Origin: Parcubacteria group bacterium
GTDB lineage: Bacteria > Patescibacteriota > Minisyncoccia > Phycocordibacterales > JABMOB01
Reading direction: 5' to 3'
Assembly (NCBI GenBank): GCA_013204345.1
Contig: JABMOB010000005.1
Span: 1 to 52,522, forward strand
Length of the DNA: 52,522 nt
The notes below the pieces were generated by a model, which saw only the letters and a program-made list of their open reading frames with translations, did no database searches and had not been told where the DNA came from. Below, in pieces: positions 34,523 through 45,397 of the stretch (position 1 is its first letter; every line of letters begins with the position of its first letter). The position numbers and the translations under genes were made by a program.

Positions 34523-36301
34523 ATGGAAATACGTAACATAGCGATTATAGCCCATGTGGACCACGGCAAAACCACCCTTACCGATGCTCTAATGAAGCAG
34601 ACTGGAATGCTAAAAGAAGAAGGCGTCAGCATGGATTCAAACGCGCTTGAATTAGAGCGTGGTATTACCATATATGCCAAAAATACATCTGTTTTTTACC
34701 CTTCTGCAGACTCAGGACGTCCTGTGACAAAAATAAACATTGTTGACACTCCCTGTCACGCCGATTTTGGTTCAGAGGTAGAACGTGTACTTCGTTCTAT
34801 AGATACAGTGCTTTTAGTGGTTGACGCACAAGAAGGTCCTATGCCCCAAACTCGTTTTGTGCTCAAAAAATCTCTGGAACTTGGTCTGAAGCCAATTGTG
34901 GTTATAAACAAAATAGACAAACCTGCGGCGCGACCCAAAGAAGTTTTAGATTTGATTTTGGAACTTTTTATGGATCTTGGCGCAAATGACGAACAAATGA
35001 ATTTTAAAACTGTTTACGCTATTGGACGTCAAGGTATTGCCAAAATGCACCTAGAAGACAAGTCGAGTGACTTGACACCACTACTTGACACCATATTGAC
35101 AGAGGTACCACCAGCTCTTGCAGACGTAGATCTTCCTGCAATGATGCAGACTTTCAACCTTGGCTATGACAATTTTCTCGGTCGTCTTGCTGTATGTAGA
35201 ATTTATCACGGAAAAATAAAAGCGAATGACACAGTTTTTGTAAAAAAAGCAAACGGTGAAAGTTATAACGGTAAACTTATCAAACTTTTTACTTTTGAAG
35301 GAATAGAAAGAAAAGAAGTAGGAGAAGCGGTCGCCGGAGATATTGTAATGGTCGCAGGTCTTCCCGATATATATATCGGCGAAACAATCACCACTTCGGA
35401 AAGTGTAAAAGCTCTGCCTGCGATATCCATAGACGAACCAACAATTTCGCTAAATTTTTTAGTAAATAGTTCCCCATTTGCTGGACGTGAAGGTAAATTC
35501 GTGACTGGGCGACAAATACGTGAGCGACTTGAAAAAGAGTTGGAAATAAACGTTGGACTAAAAGTAGACTTTGGTGCAAACGATTTGTACACAGTATACG
35601 GACGAGGTGAACTCCATATCGCAATCCTTTTGGAAAATATGCGCCGAGAAGGATACGAGCTTCAGGTTTCCCAACCACAAGTTATCATCAAAGAAGTTGC
35701 CGGCAATAAAACTGAACCTTTTGAAGAAGTGACGATTGACACAGAAGAATCCGTGACAAGCGCAGTGATAAAAAAACTTACAGAGCGAAAAGGCCTACTC
35801 ATGGAAATGCGTCCAGAACACGGACATATGCGACTTATCTTTGAAATACCAACACGCGGACTTTTGGGTTATCGCGGACAATTTGTTATTGACACAAAAG
35901 GTCAAGGGATTTTGGCAAGCAGGTTTATAGAATTTAGACCTTATGTCGGAGAAATCAGAAAACAATCTTACGGCTCGATGGTTTCTATGGCGGCCGGCAA
36001 AGCGCTCGCATTTTCATTATGGAATCTTCAAGAACGTGGCATTCTATACATAGGACCAACTACCGAGGTTTATGAGGGAATGGTTATCGGCAATGTCACC
36101 AAGGGCGACACTTTGTACGTAAACCCAACCAAAGGAAAACAACTCACAAACATGCGTGCCTCTGGTTCAGACGAGGGTGTTTTTTTGGTACCGCCTTTTA
36201 CCCTTTCTATCGAACGAGCCATGGAAATTATGGCTGAAGATGACTATCTTGAAATCACCCCCAAAAGTGTACGCCTAAGAAAGATTGAGTTGAAAAAGTA
36301 A
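34523..36301 (+). CDS. typA: Translational GTPase TypA/BipA
   Basis: IRNIAIIAHVDHGKTTLTDALMKQTG, DTPCHADFGSEVERVL, NKIDKPAARP, RGLLGYRGQF. Confidence 0.98.
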   Translation: MEIRNIAIIAHVDHGKTTLTDALMKQTGMLKEEGVSMDSNALELERGITIYAKNTSVFYPSADSGRPVTKINIVDTPCHADFGSEVERVLRSIDTVLLVVDAQEGPMPQTRFVLKKSLELGLKPIVVINKIDKPAARPKEVLDLILELFMDLGANDEQMNFKTVYAIGRQGIAKMHLEDKSSDLTPLLDTILTEVPPALADVDLPAMMQTFNLGYDNFLGRLAVCRIYHGKIKANDTVFVKKANGESYNGKLIKLFTFEGIERKEVGEAVAGDIVMVAGLPDIYIGETITTSESVKALPAISIDEPTISLNFLVNSSPFAGREGKFVTGRQIRERLEKELEINVGLKVDFGANDLYTVYGRGELHIAILLENMRREGYELQVSQPQVIIKEVAGNKTEPFEEVTIDTEESVTSAVIKKLTERKGLLMEMRPEHGHMRLIFEIPTRGLLGYRGQFVIDTKGQGILASRFIEFRPYVGEIRKQSYGSMVSMAAGKALAFSLWNLQERGILYIGPTTEVYEGMVIGNVTKGDTLYVNPTKGKQLTNMRASGSDEGVFLVPPFTLSIERAMEIMAEDDYLEITPKSVRLRKIELKK

Positions 36302-36313
36302 TTCCACTAAAGT

Positions 36314-37102
36314 CTACCTTTGATACTCTGACAAAATATTAGCTTTTTTCTTTATCAAGTTAATTTTTTCATCAATCACACTAACTGTGGAAGTAAGGAT
36401 ATTTCTGATACTAGGATATTTCTCATTATCAACATTAGGTACAACATAAGAAAAATCTTCAATCAAAGACTCCATCACCCTTCTTAATCTATACAAACTA
36501 TCACTATTATCATTTACGCCGTGGTTTCTCAAAGTAAACATTGAATCAATTGCATTTCTTATTGTTTTTAAACTGGATTCTAAGGTCTCGAAATTTATTT
36601 CCGCTTTATCAAAAGAAATATTAAATTCTTCTATAGCTCTGGTAATAGACCCTATCATGTTCGACGGAATTAAATCATCAAAACCTTCGTTCTCCCTAAG
36701 TCTAAACTCTCGTATAAGCTTAGAGCCATCTTCCATAACACGACCTCTGACTTTGTTCAAAACATCTAGAACTTCCAATTTCTTTATGTGATCTATGTTA
36801 TCTAAAACAGAAGGACTTGTATCTGGTCTTAATTCTGTAGACATATGATCCAGCTGATCAGAAACTCTAGATCTTGCAACATCTATTTTATCTTTAGCAC
36901 TATCTATACGTGCAAGTAGACTTTTTAACGCAACAGCCGCTTCAGAAAAATTAACTTGACGAGATTCAATTTGATTTTCCAACATACCAAATTCATCCAA
37001 AAAAACATCAGCAACATCGCGAGTAACAAGCGCATCTTTTTCTTTCGATATTTCCGATTCTTCAACACCTTCATTAGGATCTGGAAATTTTTCTATACCC
37101 AT
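36314..37102 (-). CDS. Hypothetical coiled-coil protein
   Basis: 262-aa ORF, helix-rich, no recognisable motif. Confidence 0.55.
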   Translation of the reverse strand: MGIEKFPDPNEGVEESEISKEKDALVTRDVADVFLDEFGMLENQIESRQVNFSEAAVALKSLLARIDSAKDKIDVARSRVSDQLDHMSTELRPDTSPSVLDNIDHIKKLEVLDVLNKVRGRVMEDGSKLIREFRLRENEGFDDLIPSNMIGSITRAIEEFNISFDKAEINFETLESSLKTIRNAIDSMFTLRNHGVNDNSDSLYRLRRVMESLIEDFSYVVPNVDNEKYPSIRNILTSTVSVIDEKINLIKKKANILSEYQR

Positions 37103-37207
37103 ATTTTTATTAAAAATTTATTAACCATCTAATTATACTATGGATAATAAAATCAAACTAATGAATATACTCTTTTATTTTATAGTCTCATCAATCCCAA
37201 AACTCTC

Positions 37208-38287
37208 CTACTTTTCCATAAATGATGGTGGGGGTGGGGGTTCCGCAACTGCATATTTTGAAAGTTTAATTGCTTGTGCATAATCAGTAAGACCACAAAT
37301 CTCTAGGTCATAGCGAAGCATAATAGCGACTAAGTCTGTGAAAGTTACCTTCGGTGTCCAACCGAGTTTCTTTTTTGCCTTACTAGAATCGGCAATAAGG
37401 CTCTCAACCTCTGTTGGACGATAATATTTTGGATCAATACCAACATATTTTTTCCAATCTGAAATACCAACAAGAGAAAAAGATGTCTTCACAAAATCCT
37501 CTACGGAATGACTCTCGCCTGTACCGATCACATAATCATCAGGAGTTTTTTGCTGAAGCATCTTCCACATTACTTCCACATATTCGGGAGCATAACCCCA
37601 GTCTCTACGTGATTTGAGATTTCCAAGATAAATCTTTTTATCAAGACCTGCGAGGATACGAGCTATACCACGGGTAATTTTTCGAGTAACAAATGTTTCG
37701 CCCCTACGAGGACTTTCGTGATTGAACAAAATACCATTTGAAGCAAAAATTCCATATGCTTCACGATAATTGCGAAGAATGTCAAAACCAAACACTTTTG
37801 CCACCCCATAAGGACTACGAGGATAAAATTTTGTCTCTTCGTTTTGAGGCGGAGATGTGGCACCAAACATTTCCGAGCTTGAAGCTTGGTAGAACTTTAT
37901 TTTTTTACCCGTGTGCTCTTCATAATCTTTTATTGCTTCCAAAAGTCTAAGTACACCAAGAGCGACAATGTTGGCTGTGTATTCTGGTATTTCAAAAGAA
38001 ACTTTTACATGGCTCTGGGCACCAAGATTATAAATCTCGTCTGGTTCGATTTTATATATAAGTTTCCGAATCGTATTTGCATCAGCAAGGTCACCATAAT
38101 GACTAATAAATGTCCTGTTTTTTTCATGCGGATCCTGATATATATGCTCTATGCGACCAGTGTTGAAAGTTGATGCACGACGGACAATACCATGGACAAG
38201 ATATCCTTTTTTGAGCAAAAAATCTGCCAGATACGAACCATCTTGCCCAGTCACACCAGTAATAAGTGCTTTTTTAATTTTTGTCAT
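37208..38287 (-). CDS. gmd: GDP-mannose 4,6-dehydratase
   Basis: [55 protein letters not shown] motif. Confidence 0.96.
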   Translation of the reverse strand: MTKIKKALITGVTGQDGSYLADFLLKKGYLVHGIVRRASTFNTGRIEHIYQDPHEKNRTFISHYGDLADANTIRKLIYKIEPDEIYNLGAQSHVKVSFEIPEYTANIVALGVLRLLEAIKDYEEHTGKKIKFYQASSSEMFGATSPPQNEETKFYPRSPYGVAKVFGFDILRNYREAYGIFASNGILFNHESPRRGETFVTRKITRGIARILAGLDKKIYLGNLKSRRDWGYAPEYVEVMWKMLQQKTPDDYVIGTGESHSVEDFVKTSFSLVGISDWKKYVGIDPKYYRPTEVESLIADSSKAKKKLGWTPKVTFTDLVAIMLRYDLEICGLTDYAQAIKLSKYAVAEPPPPPSFMEK

Positions 38288-38351
38288 ACTGTTATTTTAT
38301 ACTGAAAAAAATTAAGTGACTAGTTTTAAAATACCTCGTGTTTGAAATCTT

Positions 38352-39125
38352 TTATTTACCAACTGAATTTTCAATACCAAACTCCCCTACTTTTTCGCGA
38401 ACTATCGTGAGAGCTATTGCACCACAGCCCAAATCTTGCCCAAGTGCATGAGCGATACCTCTGACATATGTCCCGCTAGAAGATTGAAGGCTCATACTCG
38501 TAACCAAAAAATTATCTAAGGGATATTTTATCATTTCCTCTTGCCATTTTTCTGTGATCTGCTTTTGTCTAAAATCTCCGTGAGTTAGAGCAATCCTACC
38601 GGTAATAAAATTCTCCAAATCTATAGAAGAAATTTTTCTATGACCAAGAACTTTCAAACTAGAAACTTCCACATCGGCGACAGGTATTGTGATCTGATTC
38701 AACTTCCCTTCCCGCGCCCACATTAAAAGAGGTTTACCTTGCACTGGTTTGGAAGAATACGGAGGGTATGGTTGTTTTATTTTGCCTACATATTTTGGAA
38801 TAAAATTTTCAATGTTTTGGGCAATATCCATAGTTGACCTACGTGAATCAACAACTTTACCCAAAATATCATAGGTATCTGTCTCAAAACCCCATAAAAT
38901 TTCAAAAGAATACTCTTTGTCCATAGCGATATATTTTTCTTTATTTTTTATCTCATCACCTACAACCACCAAAAGCACCCCCTCTGCCATAGGATCGAGC
39001 CTACCAGCATATGTGAGAGAGAGATCTTTATATACAGGGTTTTCTGCACGAAAACGAGCGACACGTTCGTACGGTGTCTCTCCAAGCTTTTTGTATAGAT
39101 TCAATAGTGGTAATTGAGAATTCAT
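38352..39125 (-). CDS. truB: tRNA pseudouridine(55) synthase
   Basis: LSLTYAGRLDPMAEGVLLVVVGDE; SSGTYVRGIAHALGQDLGCGA; start MNSQLPL at 39125. Confidence 0.94.
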   Translation of the reverse strand: MNSQLPLLNLYKKLGETPYERVARFRAENPVYKDLSLTYAGRLDPMAEGVLLVVVGDEIKNKEKYIAMDKEYSFEILWGFETDTYDILGKVVDSRRSTMDIAQNIENFIPKYVGKIKQPYPPYSSKPVQGKPLLMWAREGKLNQITIPVADVEVSSLKVLGHRKISSIDLENFITGRIALTHGDFRQKQITEKWQEEMIKYPLDNFLVTSMSLQSSSGTYVRGIAHALGQDLGCGAIALTIVREKVGEFGIENSVGK

Positions 39126-39243
39126 AAGTTTGTTTTTAATATAGCATATTGCACCCTCCCAGACCCCTCCAACCCACATTAAACAATAAAAGTGAGCTTT
39201 GTTCAAAAAAGAGGTTGATTCTGTTGAATTTCCCCTTTAGGAT

Positions 39244-39340
39244 CTCAATATCACTCTTAGGAAACTTGCGAGGCTCGACGGAGCGAGCACGAGGAATTTT
39301 TCAGCAGAAAAATATCCGTGTTCCTAAGTGCGATATTGAG
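39244..39340. repeat. Large imperfect palindrome (possible structured intergenic element)
   Basis: Outer arms CTCAATATCaCtCTTAGGAA / TTCCTAAGtGcGATATTGAG; inner hairpins GCTCG/CGAGC and TTTTT/AAAAA. Confidence 0.75.
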
Positions 39341-39420
39341 CAATTCTTACGTGTATTTTTTTGGAATAAGGTAAATATGAGTTGTTTATTCTCCATATTT
39401 TATATACAATATGAGACATT

Positions 39421-40716
39421 ATGAAGAAAACTGCAAAAGCAATCTCTACTGAGCCATATAAAGGAGTCCGCGATTTTTATCCAGAGGATATGTATATACA
39501 AAAATACATGTTTCAAAAAATGCGCGAGGTTGTGGAAAGTTTTGGTTATATTGAGTATGGCGCATCTATTTTAGAGCCTAGTGAACTATATCAGGCAAAA
39601 AGTGGCGAAGAAATTGTGAACGACCAAACTTATTCTTTTAAAGATCGTGGTGATCGCGACGTTACACTACGTCCTGAAATGACCCCAACAGTAGCTCGAA
39701 TGGTCGCAAGAAAGAAAAGAGATCTCTCCTTTCCTATCCGTTGGTATTCAATACCCAATCTCTTTAGATATGAGCAACCACAACGTGGACGTGTTCGAGA
39801 ACACTTTCAACTAAACGTAGACTTGTTTGGTTCTGAAAGTATAAACGCAGATTTGGAAGTGATCAAAATCGCTTATCAAATAATGAAAAATTTTGGAGCA
39901 AAAGACAGCGATTTTCAGATTAGAATAAACGATAGAAAAATCGCTAGTGAATTATACAAACTTTACAACCTAAATGAGACAGATTCATACAAACTTTCCA
40001 AAGTTATTGATAAAAAAAATAAAATAAGTAAGGAAAGTTTTGAAGAAGCTGTGGAAATAATTCTAAAAGACAAAGCTTCAGAGTTTATGGTGCTTCTCAC
40101 TTCAAACGAAAAACTACTTACAAAAATCGGTGAAAATAATCCAAATGTAAAAAATCTTATCTCTATTATTGAAAATCTGACTTCATCTGGTATTACAAAT
40201 GTCGTGTTTGATCAAACCTTGATGAGAGGATTTGACTACTATACCGGAACTGTTTTTGAGATTTTTGATACTAATCCAGAAAATAAAAGATCCATTTTTG
40301 GAGGAGGTAGATATGACGAACTTTTGGATATTTTTGACGCACCCAAAATGCCAGCTGTGGGTTTTGGTATGGGGGATGTCACGACAGAAGATTTTTTGGA
40401 AACACACAATTTACTTCCTGAATATAAATCAAATGTAAAATTGTATATTTGCAAACTGGATGAAAAATATTCATCTGAAGTAGAAGCGCTGGCGGACAAA
40501 CTTCGTAAAAAAGGCCTGTGTGTAGCAATAGATTTGAGTGATAAAAAAGTTGGTGATCAAATAAAAACCGCTGATAAACAAAAGATACCTTTTGTAATAT
40601 GTATTGGCGAAGATGAAGTAAAGAAAAAGGAATTCAAAATAAAAAATCTAGCAACCGGTGAAGAAAAAACCGTAACAGAAGATGAAATAGCTTCTGTGAT
40701 TCACCCTATTAAATAA
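39421..40716 (+). CDS. hisS: Histidyl-tRNA synthetase
   Basis: GVRDFYPEDM..LRPEMTPTVARM..YSIPNLFRYEQPQRGRVREHFQLNVDLFG..GRYDELL. Confidence 0.97.
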   Translation: MKKTAKAISTEPYKGVRDFYPEDMYIQKYMFQKMREVVESFGYIEYGASILEPSELYQAKSGEEIVNDQTYSFKDRGDRDVTLRPEMTPTVARMVARKKRDLSFPIRWYSIPNLFRYEQPQRGRVREHFQLNVDLFGSESINADLEVIKIAYQIMKNFGAKDSDFQIRINDRKIASELYKLYNLNETDSYKLSKVIDKKNKISKESFEEAVEIILKDKASEFMVLLTSNEKLLTKIGENNPNVKNLISIIENLTSSGITNVVFDQTLMRGFDYYTGTVFEIFDTNPENKRSIFGGGRYDELLDIFDAPKMPAVGFGMGDVTTEDFLETHNLLPEYKSNVKLYICKLDEKYSSEVEALADKLRKKGLCVAIDLSDKKVGDQIKTADKQKIPFVICIGEDEVKKKEFKIKNLATGEEKTVTEDEIASVIHPIK

Positions 40717-40720
40717 AAGT

Positions 40721-41296
40721 ATGAGAAAAGTTGTTTTTGACATTGAAACAAGAAATCTTTTTAGTGATGTTGGAAAAAATGATCCAGCACTTCTTGATAT
40801 ATCTGTTGTATGTATTTATGACTATGAGACAGATAAATATCAAAGTTTTTTAGAAGAAGAGCTTAGTCAGCTCTGGCCAATAATAGAGAAGGCTGACCTA
40901 CTAATTGGATACAATTCAGATCATTTTGACATTCCACTTCTAAACAAATACTACCCAGGAGATCTTACTAAAATAAAAAGTTTAGATATATTGAAAGAGC
41001 TAAGGAATTCTTTCGGGCGAAGAATGAAACTTGACCAAATCGCAGAGGGTACACTAAATGTCAAAAAGTCTGGACATGGTCTAGAAGCGATTACATGGTG
41101 GAAAAACGGTGAAATAGATAAGATAAAGAAATATTGCCTAGATGATGTAAAAATCACTAAAGAAGTATACGAGTATGCCAGAAAATACAATAAATTACAT
41201 TTCAAGGAGGGAGGGCAAATTATTGATGTCAAACTTGACACAAGCAACTGGGAACCAATTGAAAGTAACGGGATGACCCATACTTTGCCGTTTTAA
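40721..41296 (+). CDS. RNase H-like 3'-5' exonuclease domain protein (YprB-like)
   Basis: VVFDIETRN, LIGYNSDHFDIPLL, YCLDDVKITKEVYEYA (DEDD-type motifs). Confidence 0.8.
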   Translation: MRKVVFDIETRNLFSDVGKNDPALLDISVVCIYDYETDKYQSFLEEELSQLWPIIEKADLLIGYNSDHFDIPLLNKYYPGDLTKIKSLDILKELRNSFGRRMKLDQIAEGTLNVKKSGHGLEAITWWKNGEIDKIKKYCLDDVKITKEVYEYARKYNKLHFKEGGQIIDVKLDTSNWEPIESNGMTHTLPF

Positions 41297-41390
41297 GGAA
41301 TAATTAGGAATTAAAAATTACGAATTATGAATAGTGTATGAATGACACAAATGGGGTATACTTTAAGAACTATAATTAAAAAATAAAAGA

Positions 41391-42173
41391 ATGGAACAAA
41401 ATAAATTAATAATCCCGTTATCTATAATAATCGCAGGGGTATTAGTGGCTGGAGCAATCTATTATTCTGGAAACAAAGATTCTTATATAAAAACAGCGTC
41501 TACAGCAACATCAGAGATAAAAATCCCATTGGATAAAATCGACTCATCTGACCATATACTAGGCGACCCAAACGCAAATGTTATTTTGGTTGAATACTCA
41601 GACACTGAATGTCCATATTGTAAGCAATTTCACGGAACTATGAATAAACTTATGGATGATTTTGGTAAAGATAGCAAATTAGCTTGGGTTTATAGACATT
41701 TTCCAATACCTCAACTTCACCCCAAAGCACAAAAGGAAGCAGAAGCAACAGAATGTGCAAATGAATTGGGTGGTGCGGATAAGTTTTGGCAGTACATCAA
41801 TAAAATATATGAGATAACTCCGTCAAACAACAACCTTGATCCAAAAGAACTCACAAATACAGCTGTCGCATTGGGGTTAGACAAAACAGCCTTCAATTCA
41901 TGTCTAGATAGTGGGAAGTACGCATCCAGAATAGATAGAGACTACAAAAACGCAATACTAATCGGCGCACGGGGAACACCAGCAAGTGTACTTATTTCAA
42001 AAAAGAAAATAGGTAAAAATGTGGAAGCGTTAATTGCTGATATAAAATTAAAATTAAATATCACTGATCCAGATACGTTCAAGATTTCTAGCGACAAAAC
42101 AAAAATCTTTATGAGTGGCGCAATGCCATACGAAGTAGTAAAACCTATTATTGAAGCACTGAATGTAAACTAA
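41391..42173 (+). CDS. DsbA-family thioredoxin-fold protein
   Basis: N-terminal TM, VILVEYSDTECPYCKQFHGTMNKL, RGTPASVLI. Confidence 0.93.
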   Translation: MEQNKLIIPLSIIIAGVLVAGAIYYSGNKDSYIKTASTATSEIKIPLDKIDSSDHILGDPNANVILVEYSDTECPYCKQFHGTMNKLMDDFGKDSKLAWVYRHFPIPQLHPKAQKEAEATECANELGGADKFWQYINKIYEITPSNNNLDPKELTNTAVALGLDKTAFNSCLDSGKYASRIDRDYKNAILIGARGTPASVLISKKKIGKNVEALIADIKLKLNITDPDTFKISSDKTKIFMSGAMPYEVVKPIIEALNVN

Positions 42174-42182
42174 ACTGACAGT

Positions 42183-45100
42183 TTAAGGTGTATTAGTCAG
42201 GCTCCGCAAAGCACAATAATCACATTCTTTATCATCACAAGTTTTATCCCAGAAAGACAGTTCTAGTATTTCCTTGGCTGTCTTTTTGATTATATCTTTT
42301 AGGGTTACAACCTCCTTATTATCTATATCAAATTTTTCTCTTTTATATTTACCTTTTTCATCTGGCTCAATAAAATCTATTTCACCAGAAACCATTTCAT
42401 ACTTCCCTTCTTCATATAAACTTAAAAGTAATTTGTAAAAGATCAATTGTCGAAAATAATTGCCCTCCGAATCTTTCGTCTCGCCCATTATGTTATTCCT
42501 ACTCAACGGTTGTCTGGTTTTGTAATCAACAACATTTACTTTATTTGAATTGCCAGTAAATTCTATTTTATCTAAAATACCAGTAAGACGAATATCCGCG
42601 TCCAAAAGAACTCCTTTTATTTTAAACTCAGTCAAGACATTTCTCTCAACTGTGGAATAATGAGCTTTATAATATCCAGATAAAGCTTTCTTACCTTTTT
42701 CTAGAACCTCTTCTAAATCTATACTTGTAAAAGGCTCTTTTCGCGCATAAAACTCAAAGGATTTCAAAAGAAAGTCTTCTGACAAATCTCGCCCTTTGAG
42801 TTTAGAGTAAAAATCCTTTAGAGCACCGTGAACAGCGGTACCATACAATGCATGCTTATCTTTTGCCTCAGGTAAACGTACCAAGTTTCTGTAGAAATAT
42901 TTCCAAGGACAAGAAAGATAATTGTTCAAAGCAGACACAGATAAACCCTGATCCAAAAAAATCTCTCTCACAAACTGACGATCTTTATCCTGGTTTTTTA
43001 TCTGTTTTTTCTCAGCAAACATTATGGCTTTATTTTCTCGATATTCTTTTTCATACATTCCAGTATCGATTTTTTCAACCAAACCTTCTTTGATTTCAGA
43101 TAAAAACATGGTCGGTAACTGTTCCCTGCCTTCACTATTTATTTCCGAATAGGAGATATAAACTCCTTTTTTAGCCCTAGTCAGAGCGACGTAAAACAAC
43201 CTTCTTTCATCATCATCTTTACTCTTTTCAATAACCTCTTGTTTGTCAGAAAAAACCTGCACAATGAGCTTTAACCTATCGCGGCTAATTCGACTCCCAA
43301 AATGGCCAGCGTAAGCATTTGTAACATAAACGTATTCAAATTCTAAACCTTTAGATCGATGGATGGTCATCAATTTGACCTTATCTTCCTTACCACCAGC
43401 CTTTTTTCTTTTAACAAAAATACTATGTTTTTTAACAGTATCAATAAAAGAGAAAAAATCATCAATAGTTGCTTCCGGACGGGATTCAATGATTTGATTA
43501 ATTTCGTCTGATAAACTCTGAACAGCTTCATATCGGGCAAAAACTTCTGGGGAGTTGATAAGTGAGGCTAAAAGACCGGAACCTCTAACTACAGAGTTAA
43601 AGAGATTGAATAAATTTTCATTCTTACTTATTGTGCGCCAACGATCTAGTGATTTTCTAAAAGAAATAATGTTGGGCAAAGAAGTCAGACCGAGAGTCTC
43701 CAACCCCTTATCATTAGAAATAAAATCTATCAGATCAATTTTTTCTTTATTAGATTGACGAATTATCTTGTAAGCATCGAGCGGATCTATCCCCAAAAAA
43801 TCAACATGCAAAGCCTCAGCCAAAGCCCCTGAGTCACCGTATTTATGTACAGCTTCTAAAATCACCAAAAGTTTTTTAACATCAGGGTCAGAAAAAATAT
43901 CCTGATCTGACTCTATGGAAAATGGTATGGAGAATTTTTCCAACATTCTAGCTATAGGAAAAGCATCTTTGTTATCTCTGTAAAGAATAGCTATCTCCGC
44001 CGGTGGTATTTTTAATTTTATTTTTTCCTTTACAGATGCGGCAACAAAATACAACTCAGCTTCTGCACTCTTGAAAGCGAGTGTCTGAATTTTCGCTTCC
44101 ACCAACCCCTTTTTTGATGACGAGCCGTTGTGATTGATGTTTGATTTTAGTTCTATATGTTTTACAGAAGAACCAGAAGATATCAGGCTATGCGCCGAAT
44201 CCAAAATAGACTGCGTCGAGCGATAATTTTCTTCCAAAGTTATGAGAAGAGCTTTTGGGTATAGTTTCCGGAAAAAATAAAAGTTTTCCAAAGACGCCCC
44301 TTGAAATCTAAAAATCGCCTGTTTTTCATCTCCCACAATAAAAACATTTGGGTTGGAATGAAAATTAAGTAACATTTCTAAAATCTTATTTTGAGCATTA
44401 TTTGTATCCTGATGTTCGTCCACAAGCACATACTGACTTTCTTCTTGCAAAATCTGAAGTAGGTTTTTGTTTTTTTCCAGAGTCTCCAAAACTTCCATAA
44501 TCATGTCGTTGTAGTCATAAAGCTTATTTTTTGTAAGCTCTTTTTGATATTCCTCGTAAACCAGAGCCAACTCTTTGTTTTTCAATATTTGCTTTTCCAA
44601 TTTCTGATACTCCCCTTTCATCTTACCTTTATGAGCACCTTTCTCATGAATCAAATCCGGAATATTTTTGAAATTTTCATGTTCGCGCAAAACAATTTTA
44701 TTAAATTGAAGAGAGGAAACACCTTCTCTTTTTAGTTCGCTAATATTTGACAAAATAGATCTCACGTAAAGAAATCTATCTCCAAAAGGTCGGAGTAAAT
44801 CCAAATCCAAAGAATCAATAATCCTTTCAATAATTTCAACCTGATCAACTTCAATTATGTTTTTTGAACCAACAATCCTTGGAAAATCTTCTGGATAATT
44901 TTTGATTGTCTCATTACAAAAGCCATGAAAAGTATTTATAACCACGCCGTAAGCCCGACTACCGACAATTTGTGCCAAGCGTTTTCGCATACTAGCCACC
45001 CCAGATTCGGTAAAAGTTAATGCCAGAATGTTCTCCGGTGCGGTATCTGTTTTACGTAAGATATTAGCTATACGTAAGGTCAAAATTTGCGTTTTACCAG

Positions 45101-45206
45101 TCCCAGGACCAGCAATAACCATAACAGGCCCTTCTATAGCGTCTACGGCCTGTTTTTGCCCCTTATTGAGCTTTTTATAGTAAGTATTAAAGACTTCTTC
45201 GGTCAT
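42183..45206 (-). CDS. UvrD/PcrA-superfamily helicase with C-terminal PD-(D/E)XK nuclease (AddAB-like)
   Basis: VIAGPGTGKTQILTLRIANIL, VDEHQDTN, GDEKQAIFRFQGA, MTIHRSKGLEFEYVYV, VNVVDYKTRQ; Cys cluster YLSCPWK and CDDKECDYC. Confidence 0.92.
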   Translation of the reverse strand: MTEEVFNTYYKKLNKGQKQAVDAIEGPVMVIAGPGTGKTQILTLRIANILRKTDTAPENILALTFTESGVASMRKRLAQIVGSRAYGVVINTFHGFCNETIKNYPEDFPRIVGSKNIIEVDQVEIIERIIDSLDLDLLRPFGDRFLYVRSILSNISELKREGVSSLQFNKIVLREHENFKNIPDLIHEKGAHKGKMKGEYQKLEKQILKNKELALVYEEYQKELTKNKLYDYNDMIMEVLETLEKNKNLLQILQEESQYVLVDEHQDTNNAQNKILEMLLNFHSNPNVFIVGDEKQAIFRFQGASLENFYFFRKLYPKALLITLEENYRSTQSILDSAHSLISSGSSVKHIELKSNINHNGSSSKKGLVEAKIQTLAFKSAEAELYFVAASVKEKIKLKIPPAEIAILYRDNKDAFPIARMLEKFSIPFSIESDQDIFSDPDVKKLLVILEAVHKYGDSGALAEALHVDFLGIDPLDAYKIIRQSNKEKIDLIDFISNDKGLETLGLTSLPNIISFRKSLDRWRTISKNENLFNLFNSVVRGSGLLASLINSPEVFARYEAVQSLSDEINQIIESRPEATIDDFFSFIDTVKKHSIFVKRKKAGGKEDKVKLMTIHRSKGLEFEYVYVTNAYAGHFGSRISRDRLKLIVQVFSDKQEVIEKSKDDDERRLFYVALTRAKKGVYISYSEINSEGREQLPTMFLSEIKEGLVEKIDTGMYEKEYRENKAIMFAEKKQIKNQDKDRQFVREIFLDQGLSVSALNNYLSCPWKYFYRNLVRLPEAKDKHALYGTAVHGALKDFYSKLKGRDLSEDFLLKSFEFYARKEPFTSIDLEEVLEKGKKALSGYYKAHYSTVERNVLTEFKIKGVLLDADIRLTGILDKIEFTGNSNKVNVVDYKTRQPLSRNNIMGETKDSEGNYFRQLIFYKLLLSLYEEGKYEMVSGEIDFIEPDEKGKYKREKFDIDNKEVVTLKDIIKKTAKEILELSFWDKTCDDKECDYCALRSLTNTP

Positions 45207-45282
45207 AAGATAAGTATATCATTTCTAACCTCTTAATCAGAACCAGATTTTGCTTTGTCCGTATAATTTTATCTTGGTTTAA

Positions 45283-45306
45283 CTAGGGGCGGTATATCGC
45301 CCCTAG
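45283..45306. terminator. Palindromic hairpin CTAGGGGCG-gtatat-CGCCCCTAG
   Basis: Perfect 9-bp stem in the intergenic space. Confidence 0.6.
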
Positions 45307-45361
45307 TAGTATATTATACTTAACAAATAAATAATAAACATAATCTAAATAGCCTAAATCC

Positions 45362-45390
45362 AAAAATCCACCTATTGATAGGTGGATTTT
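45362..45390. terminator. Terminator of rpoD gene
   Basis: AAAATCCACCTAT tg ATAGGTGGATTTT, near-perfect palindrome. Confidence 0.8.
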
Positions 45391-45397
45391 AAAGTTT

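Noticed and set aside
45283-45390. Two perfect palindromes downstream of rpoD/helicase as novel elements
   Set aside because: Best explained as intrinsic terminators between neighbouring transcription units.
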